From Deltaproteobacteria bacterium (GTDB lineage Bacteria; Desulfobacterota; Syntrophia; Syntrophales; Smithellaceae): 25,320 nucleotides of DNA. Position 1 is the stretch's first letter. Every line of letters starts with the position of its first letter. The translations under genes were made by a program, and so were the position numbers. This document shows positions 8,598 to 17,406 of this stretch, one piece after another. The notes under the pieces were generated by a model that did no database searches, was not told the DNA's origin, and saw nothing but the letters and a program-made list of their open reading frames with translations. The stretch is taken from NCBI GenBank assembly GCA_011046295.1, contig DSAV01000103.1, forward strand, positions 1 through 25,320. The letters run 5' to 3'.

Positions 8598-9371
8598 ATG
8601 AAGATTCACTCCACAGCGATTGTTGAACCGGGCGCGCAATTAGACGAGAATGTGGAAATAGGGCCGTATTCGATTATTGGTCCGGATGTAGAAATAGGGA
8701 AAAATACGATAATCGGAGCGCACGTGGTAATTGAGGGAAACACCAAAATTGGCGAAGAATGTCACATACATCAATTTTGTTCTATCGGCGCTCCTCCGCA
8801 AGACTGGAAATTTGGCAGTGAAAAAACCTTTCTGGTGATCGGCGACTTCAACTCTATTAGGGAATTTGTTACCATTCACCGGGCTACGGCTGAAGGCGAC
8901 GGCGAAACAACAATAGGTGAACATAATATGATCATGGCTTATTGTCATATTGCCCATAACTGTAAAATTGGTAATCATGTGGTCATGGCCAATGCCGCAA
9001 CATTAGCGGGACACGTGAATATAGAAGACCACGCAGTCATCGGCGGATTGAGTGGAATTCATCAATTTTCCAATATCGGAGCGCACTGTATCGTCGGCGG
9101 CGCGTCGGCGGTTGTCAAGGACGTTCCTCCCTATACAATGGCATCCGGCAATCACGCTAAACTGTTCGGACTGAATACAATCGGACTAAAGAGGCGAAAT
9201 TTTTCCGACGAAACCATCAGGGCGCTCAAAAAAACGTATCACATTGTTTTTCAGTCCCAACTTCTTCTGAATGCGGCGTTAAAAAAAGCGGAGGCTGAGG
9301 TGGCCGATACTCCGGAAGTAAGACATTTTATAGAATTTATCAGGAAATCGAAGAGAGGTACCTGCCGTTAA
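8598..9371 (+). CDS. lpxA: Acyl-ACP:UDP-sugar 3-acyltransferase (lipid A)
   Basis: LpxA performs the first committed acyl transfer of lipid A synthesis. The 257 residues form a left-handed beta-helix (about 1-190) and a C-terminal helical domain. The catalytic base is His120 in MAYCHIAHNC (E. coli His125), with His117 matching E. coli His122; the VTIHRAT and SGNHAKLFGLNTIGLKRR motifs are intact. At the hydrocarbon-ruler position (E. coli Gly173) this protein appears to have Ala171, in GGASAVVKDV. That assignment is by eye, and it might mean a slightly shorter acyl chain. The gene lies directly before a GnnA/GnnB-like pair, so the natural acceptor may be UDP-GlcNAc3N rather than UDP-GlcNAc, giving an amide instead of an ester. 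The acceptor preference is an inference. Confidence 0.96.
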   Translation: MKIHSTAIVEPGAQLDENVEIGPYSIIGPDVEIGKNTIIGAHVVIEGNTKIGEECHIHQFCSIGAPPQDWKFGSEKTFLVIGDFNSIREFVTIHRATAEGDGETTIGEHNMIMAYCHIAHNCKIGNHVVMANAATLAGHVNIEDHAVIGGLSGIHQFSNIGAHCIVGGASAVVKDVPPYTMASGNHAKLFGLNTIGLKRRNFSDETIRALKKTYHIVFQSQLLLNAALKKAEAEVADTPEVRHFIEFIRKSKRGTCR

Positions 9372-9372
9372 G

Positions 9373-10326
9373 ATGACAGTAAAAAGAAAACTAATTAAAG
9401 TCGGTGTTGTCGGCATCGGTCACCTGGGAAATTATCACCTGCAAAAATACCAGAAAATAGAAAAATGTGAAATAGTGGGTGTGGCTGATACGATTTCGCA
9501 AAGAGCCCAGAAAGCAGCGGAAAACTATAATTGCAGGGCTTTTACTGATCACCGCGAAATGCTGGGACAAGTTGACGCCGTCAGCATTGCCACTCCCACG
9601 GGTTTCCATTATCAGGTTGCCAAAGATTTTTTGGCGGCCGGAATCGATGTTCTGATTGAAAAACCTATCTGCGAGACGCTGGAAGAAGCGGACGAGCTTA
9701 TTTTGCTCGCCCGGGAGAATAAAAAGATTCTTCAGGTTGGTTTTGTGGAAAGATTTAACCCCGCCGTCATGGCTCTGGAAAACCTGTTGAGCAGACCCCT
9801 TTTTATCGAAGTTCACCGCCTGCACCCGTTCTTTGAACGCGGCACGGATGTTGATGTTGTGCTGGATTTGATGATTCATGATTTGGATATTATTTTGAAA
9901 TTCGTGGAATCACAAGTTAGAGCCGTAGAAGCTGTCGGCGTTCCCGTTCTTTCCGATAAAACGGATATTGCCAATGTCCGTTTGTCTTTCGACAGCGGTT
10001 GCATCGCCAATATTACTGCCAGTCGCATCAGCGGAAAAACAATGCAAAAAATCCGTTTTTTCAGTCCGGAAGGGTATCATTCTGTTGATTGCAGAAAAAG
10101 AGAAATCATATCCTTGAGTAAAAAAACAGACAGTGAGGGGAAGGCGCAAATAGTTCAAAATAACGTTGAAGTAGGCACTCACGACCCGCTGGAAGAAGAA
10201 ATAAGATCTTTCGTTGAAGTGGTCGCAAACCGTACACGTCCACTTGTATCCGGCGAAGAAGCGCGCGAATCTCTGAAACTGGCGCTGGATATAATCGGGA
10301 AAATGAAAACATCTGAGGCGATATAA
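9373..10326 (+). CDS. gnnA: Gfo/Idh/MocA oxidoreductase, probable UDP-GlcNAc 3-dehydrogenase (GnnA-like)
   Basis: The 317 residues have an N-terminal Rossmann domain for NAD(P) with the GVVGIGHLGNYH glycine motif (Gly11-Gly19), the family signature EKPIC (Glu96-Lys97-Pro98), and a C-terminal substrate domain with the expected DLMIHDLD motif (His169). GFVERFNPA is typical of the sugar-nucleotide group. The gene starts one base after lpxA and is followed one base later by a DegT-family aminotransferase, then lpxB. In Acidithiobacillus ferrooxidans gnnA and gnnB occupy this same position and oxidise UDP-GlcNAc at C3 and then aminate it. The family assignment is firm and the exact reaction is inferred from context. 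Gfo/Idh genes of unclear function also sit beside lpxA in other deltaproteobacteria, which is the main alternative. Confidence 0.8.
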   Translation: MTVKRKLIKVGVVGIGHLGNYHLQKYQKIEKCEIVGVADTISQRAQKAAENYNCRAFTDHREMLGQVDAVSIATPTGFHYQVAKDFLAAGIDVLIEKPICETLEEADELILLARENKKILQVGFVERFNPAVMALENLLSRPLFIEVHRLHPFFERGTDVDVVLDLMIHDLDIILKFVESQVRAVEAVGVPVLSDKTDIANVRLSFDSGCIANITASRISGKTMQKIRFFSPEGYHSVDCRKREIISLSKKTDSEGKAQIVQNNVEVGTHDPLEEEIRSFVEVVANRTRPLVSGEEARESLKLALDIIGKMKTSEAI

Positions 10327-10327
10327 G

Positions 10328-11425
10328 ATGATGATACCCATGGTGGATTTAAAAAAGCAGTATAATCTCCTCAAAAGCGAAATTGAGGAAGCCTTAAACG
10401 GTGTTTTCGAAAGCGCTCAGTTTATCATGGGGCCAAATGTATCCGGGCTTGAGGAGGAAATAGCCGCTTGTCACGGTTTGCCTTATGCCGTGGGAGTGGC
10501 CAACGGCACCGACTCCTTACTTCTGGCGCTGCGTGCGTGCGGCATTAAAGCGGGCGACGAGGTAATAACCACCCCTTTTACATTTATTGCCACGGCGGAA
10601 GTGATTGCCCTTTTAAATGCCGTTCCGGTTTTTGTGGATATTTGTCCGGATACCTATAATATTGATTGTTCGCAAATCTCCGCCAGGATAACTTCCAAGA
10701 CCCGGGCGATAATTCCGGTACATTTATTCGGTCATCCCGCGGATATGAGTCCGATTATGGATATTGCCCGTAAACACAATTTGAAAGTTATTGAAGATTG
10801 CGCGCAGGCGTTTGGCGCCGAATATCACGGACAAAAAGTCGGGACGTTCGGCGATGCCGGCTGCTTCAGCTTTTTCCCCAGCAAAAATTTGGCCGGTTAC
10901 GGTGACGGGGGTATGGTTATCACTAAAAATAAAGAAATTGCCGCTCAGGTGAAAGCATTACGCAATCACGGCAGTTCCGAGCGTTATCACCATCACCTGG
11001 TCGGCTACAACAGCCGCCTTGACGAAATTCAGGCCGCGATTATCCGCGTTAAATTAAAAAAAATCGATGATTACAATGAGGCGCGCCGCCGCCATGCCGC
11101 GGCATATTGCGCGGCAATAAGTAATAAGAAGGTAATTTTGCCGTCTTCTGCCGCCGGATGCGAACATGTTTATCATCAATTTACGATCAGAATAAAAAAT
11201 CGTGATATGCTGGCTGCCGCCCTTGCGCAAAAAGGTATTGCTTCGGCAGTTTATTATCCGGTGCCGCTTCACCGGCAGAAAGCTTTTCTCGATTTATACA
11301 GTTTAAACGGAGAATTGCCCCGGGCCGAAGCCTGTGCAAGAGAAGTCCTGTCACTTCCGATGTTTCCCGAGCTGAATGATGAAGAAATAAAACTTGTGGC
11401 CGGCGTGGTTAATGACGCCGCTTAA
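10328..11425 (+). CDS. gnnB: DegT/DnrJ/EryC1 aminotransferase, probable UDP-GlcNAc3N synthase (GnnB-like)
   Basis: This 365-residue PLP enzyme of the sugar-aminotransferase family is complete: VANGTDSLLLALRA cofactor-binding segment (about 58-71), IEDCAQAFGAEY (about 155-166) and the Schiff-base Lys186 in SFFPSKNLAGYGDGGM. It would transfer an amino group, usually from glutamate, to the keto-sugar made by the neighbouring oxidoreductase, giving UDP-2-acetamido-3-amino-2,3-dideoxyglucose for lipid A. The gene starts one base after the oxidoreductase stop and is followed by lpxB after 14-17 nt, so it is embedded in the lipid A genes. Related enzymes act on other keto-sugars, so the substrate rests on context rather than on diagnostic residues. 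A second, different DegT gene lies at 19017-20231. Confidence 0.8.
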   Translation: MMIPMVDLKKQYNLLKSEIEEALNGVFESAQFIMGPNVSGLEEEIAACHGLPYAVGVANGTDSLLLALRACGIKAGDEVITTPFTFIATAEVIALLNAVPVFVDICPDTYNIDCSQISARITSKTRAIIPVHLFGHPADMSPIMDIARKHNLKVIEDCAQAFGAEYHGQKVGTFGDAGCFSFFPSKNLAGYGDGGMVITKNKEIAAQVKALRNHGSSERYHHHLVGYNSRLDEIQAAIIRVKLKKIDDYNEARRRHAAAYCAAISNKKVILPSSAAGCEHVYHQFTIRIKNRDMLAAALAQKGIASAVYYPVPLHRQKAFLDLYSLNGELPRAEACAREVLSLPMFPELNDEEIKLVAGVVNDAA

Positions 11426-11442
11426 GAAAATCTAGATTCGTG

Positions 11443-12594
11443 ATGCAAAACTGGGCGAGCGGACAAAATATAATAATTATTACCGGGGAGGCATCGGGGG
11501 ATTTGCACGGCGCCAATTTGGTAAGAGAAATGCAGGCGATTAATCCGGCGCTGAGTTTTTACGGTATCGGAGGTCCGAAGCTGAAAGAAGCCGGGGTTGA
11601 GTTGATTGCCGATGCTGCCGAAATAGCCGTTGTTGGGTTGACTGAGGTTGCGTCCAAGTTAGGAAATTTTTTTTCGATAATAAAAAAACTCAAAAGTTAT
11701 TTCGACAAGTTGCAGCCGGTCTTGGTAATTTTAATCGATTTTCCCGACTTCAACCTGTACATAGTTGCCCGCGAGGCGAAAAAAAGAAAAATAAAAGTGT
11801 TTTATTATATAAGTCCTCAGGTCTGGGCATGGCGCAGGGGAAGAATAAAGCAGATAAAAAAACTTGTTGACGAGATGGCGGTTATTTTGCCTTTTGAAGT
11901 TGATGTTTACGCGGAAGAAGGTTTCCAAGTTACTTATGTCGGACATCCTTTGCTTGACGAAGTTAAAACGCGATTCACGAACAAAAATGAGGCGAGGCGC
12001 CATTTTGGATTAAACGAAAGTAAAACAACCATAGGATTATTGCCGGGAAGCAGAACGGCGGAAGTAAACAGGCTTTTGCCGGAAATGATGCGCGCGGCTC
12101 AACTCATTAATAAAAAATTGCCAGACGCGCAATATATTTTGCCTCTGGCGAATACATTGGAAGAAGAAATAGTTACAAGCATAATTTCTAAGTTTGGGGT
12201 GGAGGTAAAAATCGTTTCCCGCGGCACATACGACGCTTTATCGTGCTGTGATTTTGCAATAGTCACATCGGGGACAGCGACACTGGAAACCGGGCTTTTG
12301 GGAGTTCCGATGGTTATCGTTTACAAGCTGTCACTTTTTTCGGCGCTTCTGGGCAGTTTGATAATCGATGCGCCGCATATCGGCCTGGTGAACATCATTG
12401 CCGGAAAAACCGTCGTTCCGGAATTGATTCAACTCGACGCCAACGCCAAACGGATTGCGAACGAAGCACTGGCTCTTTTGTCCAGCAAAGAAAAAAGAGG
12501 AAAAGTGATCGCCCAACTGGAAACGGTGCGGGAAAAACTGGGCATTCCCGGTGCCGCCGGCCGCGCGGCGCAGATTGCCTGTAACATGATATAG
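11443..12594 (+). CDS. lpxB: Lipid-A-disaccharide synthase
   Basis: LpxB joins UDP-diacyl-sugar and lipid X into the beta-1,6-linked lipid A disaccharide at the inner face of the cytoplasmic membrane. The 383-residue GT19 protein carries the family landmarks: GEASGDLHGANLVREM near the N-terminus, PDFNLYIVAREAKKRKIK, YYISPQVWAWRRGRIKQIKK, the LLPGSRTAEV motif and the nucleotide-sugar segment TSGTATLETGLLGVPMVIVYK. A GTG at 11440 immediately precedes the ATG at 11443; neither has a good ribosome site, and ATG is preferred. The next gene, msbA, starts 8 nt after the stop, and the LpxB stop codon merges into its purine-rich leader. Identification is certain. Confidence 0.96.
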   Translation: MQNWASGQNIIIITGEASGDLHGANLVREMQAINPALSFYGIGGPKLKEAGVELIADAAEIAVVGLTEVASKLGNFFSIIKKLKSYFDKLQPVLVILIDFPDFNLYIVAREAKKRKIKVFYYISPQVWAWRRGRIKQIKKLVDEMAVILPFEVDVYAEEGFQVTYVGHPLLDEVKTRFTNKNEARRHFGLNESKTTIGLLPGSRTAEVNRLLPEMMRAAQLINKKLPDAQYILPLANTLEEEIVTSIISKFGVEVKIVSRGTYDALSCCDFAIVTSGTATLETGLLGVPMVIVYKLSLFSALLGSLIIDAPHIGLVNIIAGKTVVPELIQLDANAKRIANEALALLSSKEKRGKVIAQLETVREKLGIPGAAGRAAQIACNMI

Positions 12595-12602
12595 GAAAAA
12601 TT

Positions 12603-14360
12603 ATGGAAGTGTTCAAACGTCTATTAAATATGGCCAGGGCATATTATATGCGCTTCATCTTGGCCATGCTCTGTATGATTATCGCCGGTGCGCTGCAGTC
12701 GGCCCTGCCGTTGATTTCCAAGCCGGCAATAGATGAAATATTTGTAAGCAAGGATGTGGCCGCGTTAAAATGGATCCCGTTTGCCATCATCGGCATTTTT
12801 CTTTTTAAAGGTTTATGCAGTTACGGGCAGGCTATTTTAATGAGTTCAATTGGCCTGCGCATTGTCGCAAATTTACGCAACAAGCTCTACGAGCAAATAC
12901 AGAATCAATCTTTAGCCTTTTTTTCTGACCATCCGACAGGATTATTAATGTCGCGTATTACCAATGATGTTTTATCCGTGCAGGCTGCCTCATCGGAGGC
13001 GGTGACGGCTCTGGTAAAAGATACGTTTACAATAATATGTTTAGTAGGAGTTGTTTTTTACACAGACTGGCAGCTGGCTCTTATTGCCATGATAGTTTTT
13101 CCTCTGACCATTTACCCCATTTCCCGCTTTGGCAAAAAAATGCGTAAGGTAACAACGGTAACGCAAGTAACAATGGGCACTTTAAGTTCCCTTTTGCAGG
13201 AAACGATATCCGGCTCTCGTATTGTCAAGGCTTTTTGTATGGAAAAATATGAAAATGAGAGATTCGCCGCGGAAAACGAACGGCTGAGAAAATTCAGCAT
13301 GAAGGCCATTTCCGTAAATGCTATTTCCAGCCCATTTATGGAATTTTTAGGCGGTCTGGGCATAGCCGCGATTATATTTTACGGCGGATACAATGTTATC
13401 TTGGGTAATTCCACACCCGGAACTTTCTTTTCCTTTCTCGCGGCCCTATTGATGCTTTATGAGCCGATAAAAAGACTAACCAACGTCAATAACACAATCA
13501 ACCAGGGTATTGCGGGCGGCGAGCGCATTTTCAGTGTCATCGATCGCGTGCCCGACATTAAGGATAAGCCCGGCGCTGTTGAACTGCCGGCGATTTCCCG
13601 CGGTATTGATATTGAAAATGTTACTTTCTGCTACGATACAATACCGGTCTTGAAAAATATCAACCTCAGCATAAAAACCGGCGAGGTCATTGCCTTTGTC
13701 GGCATGAGCGGCGGCGGCAAAACCACGCTGGTAAACCTGATTCCCCGGTTTTATGATGTTACAGCCGGGCGCATACTGATTGACGGCCATGATATCCGTG
13801 ATGTAACACTGCATTCACTGCGCGGGCAAATTGCTATTGTCAGCCAGCAAACAATTTTGTTTAACGATTCCATAAAAAGAAATATTGCTTACGGAGACAT
13901 CCAGCGCACCGACGAAGAAATAATCGCCGCGGCCAAGGCGGCGAATGCCCATAAATTTATCATGCGACTTCCCCAGGGATACGATTCGAATATTGGAGAA
14001 CTGGGCGCGAAAATATCAGGCGGGGAAAAGCAGCGTATATCGATAGCACGCGCCCTGCTCAAGGACGCGCCAATTCTGATTCTTGACGAAGCCACATCGT
14101 CTCTCGATACAGAAGCGGAAATCGAAGTGCAGGATGCGTTGGATAATCTTATGAAAGGGCGCACGACACTGGTTATCGCGCACCGTCTTTCCACAGTTCG
14201 CAATGCCGATAGAATTATTGCTTTGGTCAACGGGGAAATTGTAGAGGAAGGCACGCACGAAACCCTGCTGGCAAAGAAAGGCGAATATTATCGCCTGCAT
14301 AATTTGCAGTTTAAGGATGAAGGAAACAGCAATGGTCGATTGGCGAAGGATTTGGAATGA
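12603..14360 (+). CDS. msbA: Lipid A export ABC transporter (permease-ATPase fusion)
   Basis: MsbA flips core-lipid A from the inner to the outer leaflet of the cytoplasmic membrane. In 585 residues it has a six-helix exporter domain (about 1-310) and a C-terminal ATPase (about 335-575). The ATPase motifs are Walker A GMSGGGKTT (367-375), signature ISGGEKQRIS (from 471), Walker B ILILDEATSSLD (from 491) and His527. The half-transporter architecture and its place between lpxB and lpxK support MsbA over a drug exporter. Its last 29 nt overlap lpxK. Many related operons carry waaA (Kdo transferase) beside msbA, but none is seen here. Confidence 0.94.
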   Translation: MEVFKRLLNMARAYYMRFILAMLCMIIAGALQSALPLISKPAIDEIFVSKDVAALKWIPFAIIGIFLFKGLCSYGQAILMSSIGLRIVANLRNKLYEQIQNQSLAFFSDHPTGLLMSRITNDVLSVQAASSEAVTALVKDTFTIICLVGVVFYTDWQLALIAMIVFPLTIYPISRFGKKMRKVTTVTQVTMGTLSSLLQETISGSRIVKAFCMEKYENERFAAENERLRKFSMKAISVNAISSPFMEFLGGLGIAAIIFYGGYNVILGNSTPGTFFSFLAALLMLYEPIKRLTNVNNTINQGIAGGERIFSVIDRVPDIKDKPGAVELPAISRGIDIENVTFCYDTIPVLKNINLSIKTGEVIAFVGMSGGGKTTLVNLIPRFYDVTAGRILIDGHDIRDVTLHSLRGQIAIVSQQTILFNDSIKRNIAYGDIQRTDEEIIAAAKAANAHKFIMRLPQGYDSNIGELGAKISGGEKQRISIARALLKDAPILILDEATSSLDTEAEIEVQDALDNLMKGRTTLVIAHRLSTVRNADRIIALVNGEIVEEGTHETLLAKKGEYYRLHNLQFKDEGNSNGRLAKDLE

Positions 14361-15456
14361 TGAAGACAATATCAGACGTTTCTCTCCGGCGCGGGCAATT
14401 TTATATCTTTTATCCTTGCTCTACCGGCTGATTATCAATCTGCGCAATTGGTTTTATGACAGGAAATATTTTTCTTCGGTTAGGCTTGGCTGCCCGGTAA
14501 TCAGTGTGGGCAACATAACTGTCGGCGGTACGGGCAAGACGCCCTGCGTCATCATGTTGGCGAGGTTTCTGCGGGAACAGGGCTTTCGCCCCGCGGTAAT
14601 CAGCCGCGGCTATCGGGCGAAGAACGCTCAACGAATCAATATAATTTCCGATGGAGAGACAATATTTCTGGACGCGGCAAAAGCGGGAGACGAACCTTTG
14701 TTGATTGCCCGTTCATTGCAGGGTGTGCCGGTAATAACCGGCGCCCGCAGATTTGAAGCCGGAGCGGCGGCCATTGACAAATTCGGAGCAAATGTGCTCG
14801 TTTGTGACGACGCGTTTCAGCACCGGAAGCTGGCGAGAGATATAGATATGGTTTTGCTTGATTACGAAAAGCCGCTGGGCAATAACCGTCTTCTGCCGGC
14901 AGGCGCGCTGCGCGAGCCCGCGCGCGGGCTTAAGCGCGCCGGTTGCGTCATGTTCACGCGCGCTCGTGTTGATTCAGAAATGAAGGAAGAGAGAGTCAAT
15001 AAAATAGCACGAGAAAAGAATATCCCCGTTTTTTATAGTTTTCATAAGCCTAAAGATTTAATCAGTGGGGACGGGCGAAATAAATTTCTGCCGCACGATT
15101 TAACCGGCAAAGCGGTATGCGCGTTTTGCGGTATTGCTATGCCGGAATCTTTTAAAAAAATGCTGCTGGATTTAGAGGCAAAAGTCATTTCTTTTGATCC
15201 TTTTCCCGATCATTATTTCTACAATTATTTCGACTTGGAAGAGTTAAGAAAAAAATATTTTAGCAGTAACGCTGATTATCTGATAACCACAGAAAAAGAC
15301 GCGATGCGGCTTACAGCCTATCCTGAATATTTGAAAATAATTTATATTCTTCGCTTGGATATGGAAGTAACGCCTTCGGCGAATTCGCTTGAGAATTTTA
15401 TTCTGGATAAGCTCGCTATGGCCGCTGACCGGCAAGCACAAACGATAAGAACATAA
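14332..15456 (+). CDS. lpxK: Tetraacyldisaccharide 4'-kinase
   Basis: LpxK phosphorylates the 4' position of the lipid A disaccharide to give lipid IVA. The 374-residue product has an N-terminal membrane-associated helix (about 20-42) and the family P-loop NITVGGTGKT (61-70) after CPVISVG. Conserved VLVCDDAFQHRKLARDID and LLPAGALREP follow; the first reads DDAFQH where many homologues have DDGFQH or DDGLQH. The ATG at 14332 is preferred to an in-frame ATG at 14317 because AAGGAAA lies about 8 nt upstream and the predicted start fits the family. The gene overlaps msbA by 29 nt, suggesting translational coupling. At 374 residues it is longer than E. coli LpxK (328), mostly at the C-terminus. 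Confidence 0.93.
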   Translation: MVDWRRIWNDEDNIRRFSPARAILYLLSLLYRLIINLRNWFYDRKYFSSVRLGCPVISVGNITVGGTGKTPCVIMLARFLREQGFRPAVISRGYRAKNAQRINIISDGETIFLDAAKAGDEPLLIARSLQGVPVITGARRFEAGAAAIDKFGANVLVCDDAFQHRKLARDIDMVLLDYEKPLGNNRLLPAGALREPARGLKRAGCVMFTRARVDSEMKEERVNKIAREKNIPVFYSFHKPKDLISGDGRNKFLPHDLTGKAVCAFCGIAMPESFKKMLLDLEAKVISFDPFPDHYFYNYFDLEELRKKYFSSNADYLITTEKDAMRLTAYPEYLKIIYILRLDMEVTPSANSLENFILDKLAMAADRQAQTIRT

Positions 15457-15463
15457 TATTGTA

Positions 15464-16366
15464 ATGTTAATGAAGATTAAAATAGCAAAAATTATTTTTC
15501 GTATTATTCCTTTATCTGTACGCAAGATTATTGTTGTCATCTTGGCAAGGTTACTTTATTATTTATTGTTGAAGCATAAATTAATTTCTCTGCATAATCT
15601 TGCTCGGGCGTTTCCAGATAAAACGCCGGCAGAAATAATTAGTATTGCAAAAAAATCTTATGTAAGCTTTGCGATTATGATTGCCGAGTTTCCTGATATT
15701 ATTTACTTAAATATGAATAATCTGAAAAGATGGGTGTCCATCGATGGTCTGGAAAACTACACGGCTGCCCGTCGTGAAGGTAAAGGAGTTCTTCTTTTTG
15801 GCGCACATTTCGGAAATTGGGAGATGGGAAACGCCGCGCTGGCTATTACAACTTCTCCCTTTGTTTTTGTTTACCGCATTTTGGATAGCCCTTTTATGGA
15901 AGAAGGTATTACATATGTTCGCTCCTCTTACGGCAATGTGTCGCTTTCCAAGGAGAATACTATGCGAAAAATGATCCGTTTGCTAAAGCAAGGCGCCACC
16001 ATAAGTGTTCTAATTGATCAAAACGTTGCCTGGTATGAAGGTGTATTTGTTAATTTCTTTGGGCGAGAAGCCGCCACAACAGCCGGGCTGGCCTTGCTTG
16101 CCCTTCACACGGAATCGGCAGTCTTACCCGCGTTCACCAGGAGATTGCCCAACGGAAAATACTTATTGGAAATCGGCAAGAAAGTTGAAATAAAATCTTC
16201 CGGTAATCGTGATGTTGATGTATTGATTAACACGCAAAACTTTACCAGAATAGTAGAAGATAGAATTCGTGAATATCCAGAACAGTGGTTATGGATACAC
16301 CAGCGCTGGAAGACAAAGCGCTGTCAGGAAAAAAGAAGGATTAACGCCGTTGTTGCAGCAAGGTAA
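15464..16366 (+). CDS. lpxL: Lipid A late acyltransferase, LpxL/HtrB family
   Basis: Late acyltransferases add secondary acyl chains to Kdo-lipid IVA at the inner membrane. The 300-residue protein has an N-terminal hydrophobic anchor (about 20-37), the catalytic HX4E motif in GAHFGNWEMG (His115, Glu120), and the conserved LIDQN, VNFFGREAATTAGLALLAL and YPEQWLWIHQRWKT motifs. It starts 7 nt after lpxK, probably at 15464, although an ATG six bases later is equally possible. Only one such gene is present, so which position it acylates, and whether a second (LpxM-like) enzyme is encoded elsewhere, cannot be told. It overlaps waaF by about 17 nt if waaF starts at the TTG chosen here. Confidence 0.9.
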   Translation: MLMKIKIAKIIFRIIPLSVRKIIVVILARLLYYLLLKHKLISLHNLARAFPDKTPAEIISIAKKSYVSFAIMIAEFPDIIYLNMNNLKRWVSIDGLENYTAARREGKGVLLFGAHFGNWEMGNAALAITTSPFVFVYRILDSPFMEEGITYVRSSYGNVSLSKENTMRKMIRLLKQGATISVLIDQNVAWYEGVFVNFFGREAATTAGLALLALHTESAVLPAFTRRLPNGKYLLEIGKKVEIKSSGNRDVDVLINTQNFTRIVEDRIREYPEQWLWIHQRWKTKRCQEKRRINAVVAAR

Positions 16367-17402
16367 AAAGAAACTGCCGAGGCAGGGAATTAGCAGGATA
16401 TTGATAAGGGGCACCAACTGGGTCGGTGACGCCGTTATGACTTTGCCCGCTGTTGCGTCAGTGCGCACGGCGTATCCGCGGGCGCATATAAGTATACTGG
16501 CCAAACCCCTGGTATCTGACGTATATAAGTTGTTTTCGTCGGCGGATGAAATAATAATATACAGAAAAGAGCTCGATACCGCTCCGGGAGTTATTCGTCT
16601 TGCGCGCATATTGCGGAAAAAGAAATTTGACGCGGCGATTCTGCTGCAAAACGCGATCGAAGCGGCGATCATTGCTTTTGTGGCCGGAGTTAAAATACGC
16701 GCCGGTTACAATTCCGACGGCCGCGGTCTCCTTTTGACGCACAGTATTAAACGCACGGAAAAAATAAAAAAAGCCCACCATGTTGCTTATTATCTGGAAA
16801 TGGTTAATGCCCTGGGTTGCCCTCCCGTCAGCCAGGAGATGTATCTGCAGGCGAAAATCAACCGCGTGACGGCTCAAAGTGTTTTACGTACATTTATTCC
16901 GCTTGAAGAAAAACCCGTTGCCGTGATTGCGCCCGGCGCCATATACGGCCCGGCAAAAAGATGGTTTTCCGAAAGATTTGCCACGGTGGCCGATAATCTG
17001 AAGAAAGATTTTGACTGCCGTGTTATTTTATTAGGCGGCGGGGATGATTGGGGTATCGCGCAGCAAGTAAGAGAGCAAGCAAGTACGGATTTAATCAATC
17101 TTGCCGGGAAAACAACTCTGCGCGAAGCCATTTATCTTATTTCCCAAAGTCTTTTATTTATCGGCAACGATTCAGGCCTGATGCATATTGCCGGCGCGCT
17201 TAATATTCCCACTGTGGCTGTTTTCGGTTCGACTAATCCGGTAACGACATCTCCTGTGGGAGAAAAAACAATAATTGTGCGCAAAGAGGTTCCTTGCAGT
17301 CCCTGTCTGGAAAAAACATGTCCGACCGACTTTCGTTGCATGGATGCGGTTACCGTCGATGACGTTTTGGCGGCTGTTCATGACATCTTAAAGCGGGACT
17401 AA
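16350..17402 (+). CDS. waaF: ADP-heptose:LPS heptosyltransferase II
   Basis: WaaF adds the second L-glycero-D-manno-heptose of the LPS inner core. It belongs to glycosyltransferase family 9: the N-terminal ILIRGTNWVGDAVMTLPAV is diagnostic, and the donor-site stretch FIGNDSGLMHIAGALNIPTVAVFGSTNP is intact. A C-terminal cysteine cluster (CSPCLEKTCPTDFRCMDAV) is shared with the downstream WaaC. The start is uncertain. A GTG at 16269 is in frame but lies 98 nt inside lpxL and would add a 27-residue tail. The TTG at 16350 has AGAAGGA about 10 nt upstream and gives 350 residues, the normal length; a second TTG follows at 16353. No ATG lies near the expected N-terminus. It is followed by gmhB after 4 nt. 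Confidence 0.9.
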   Translation: MLQQGKKKLPRQGISRILIRGTNWVGDAVMTLPAVASVRTAYPRAHISILAKPLVSDVYKLFSSADEIIIYRKELDTAPGVIRLARILRKKKFDAAILLQNAIEAAIIAFVAGVKIRAGYNSDGRGLLLTHSIKRTEKIKKAHHVAYYLEMVNALGCPPVSQEMYLQAKINRVTAQSVLRTFIPLEEKPVAVIAPGAIYGPAKRWFSERFATVADNLKKDFDCRVILLGGGDDWGIAQQVREQASTDLINLAGKTTLREAIYLISQSLLFIGNDSGLMHIAGALNIPTVAVFGSTNPVTTSPVGEKTIIVRKEVPCSPCLEKTCPTDFRCMDAVTVDDVLAAVHDILKRD

Positions 17403-17406
17403 ATCA

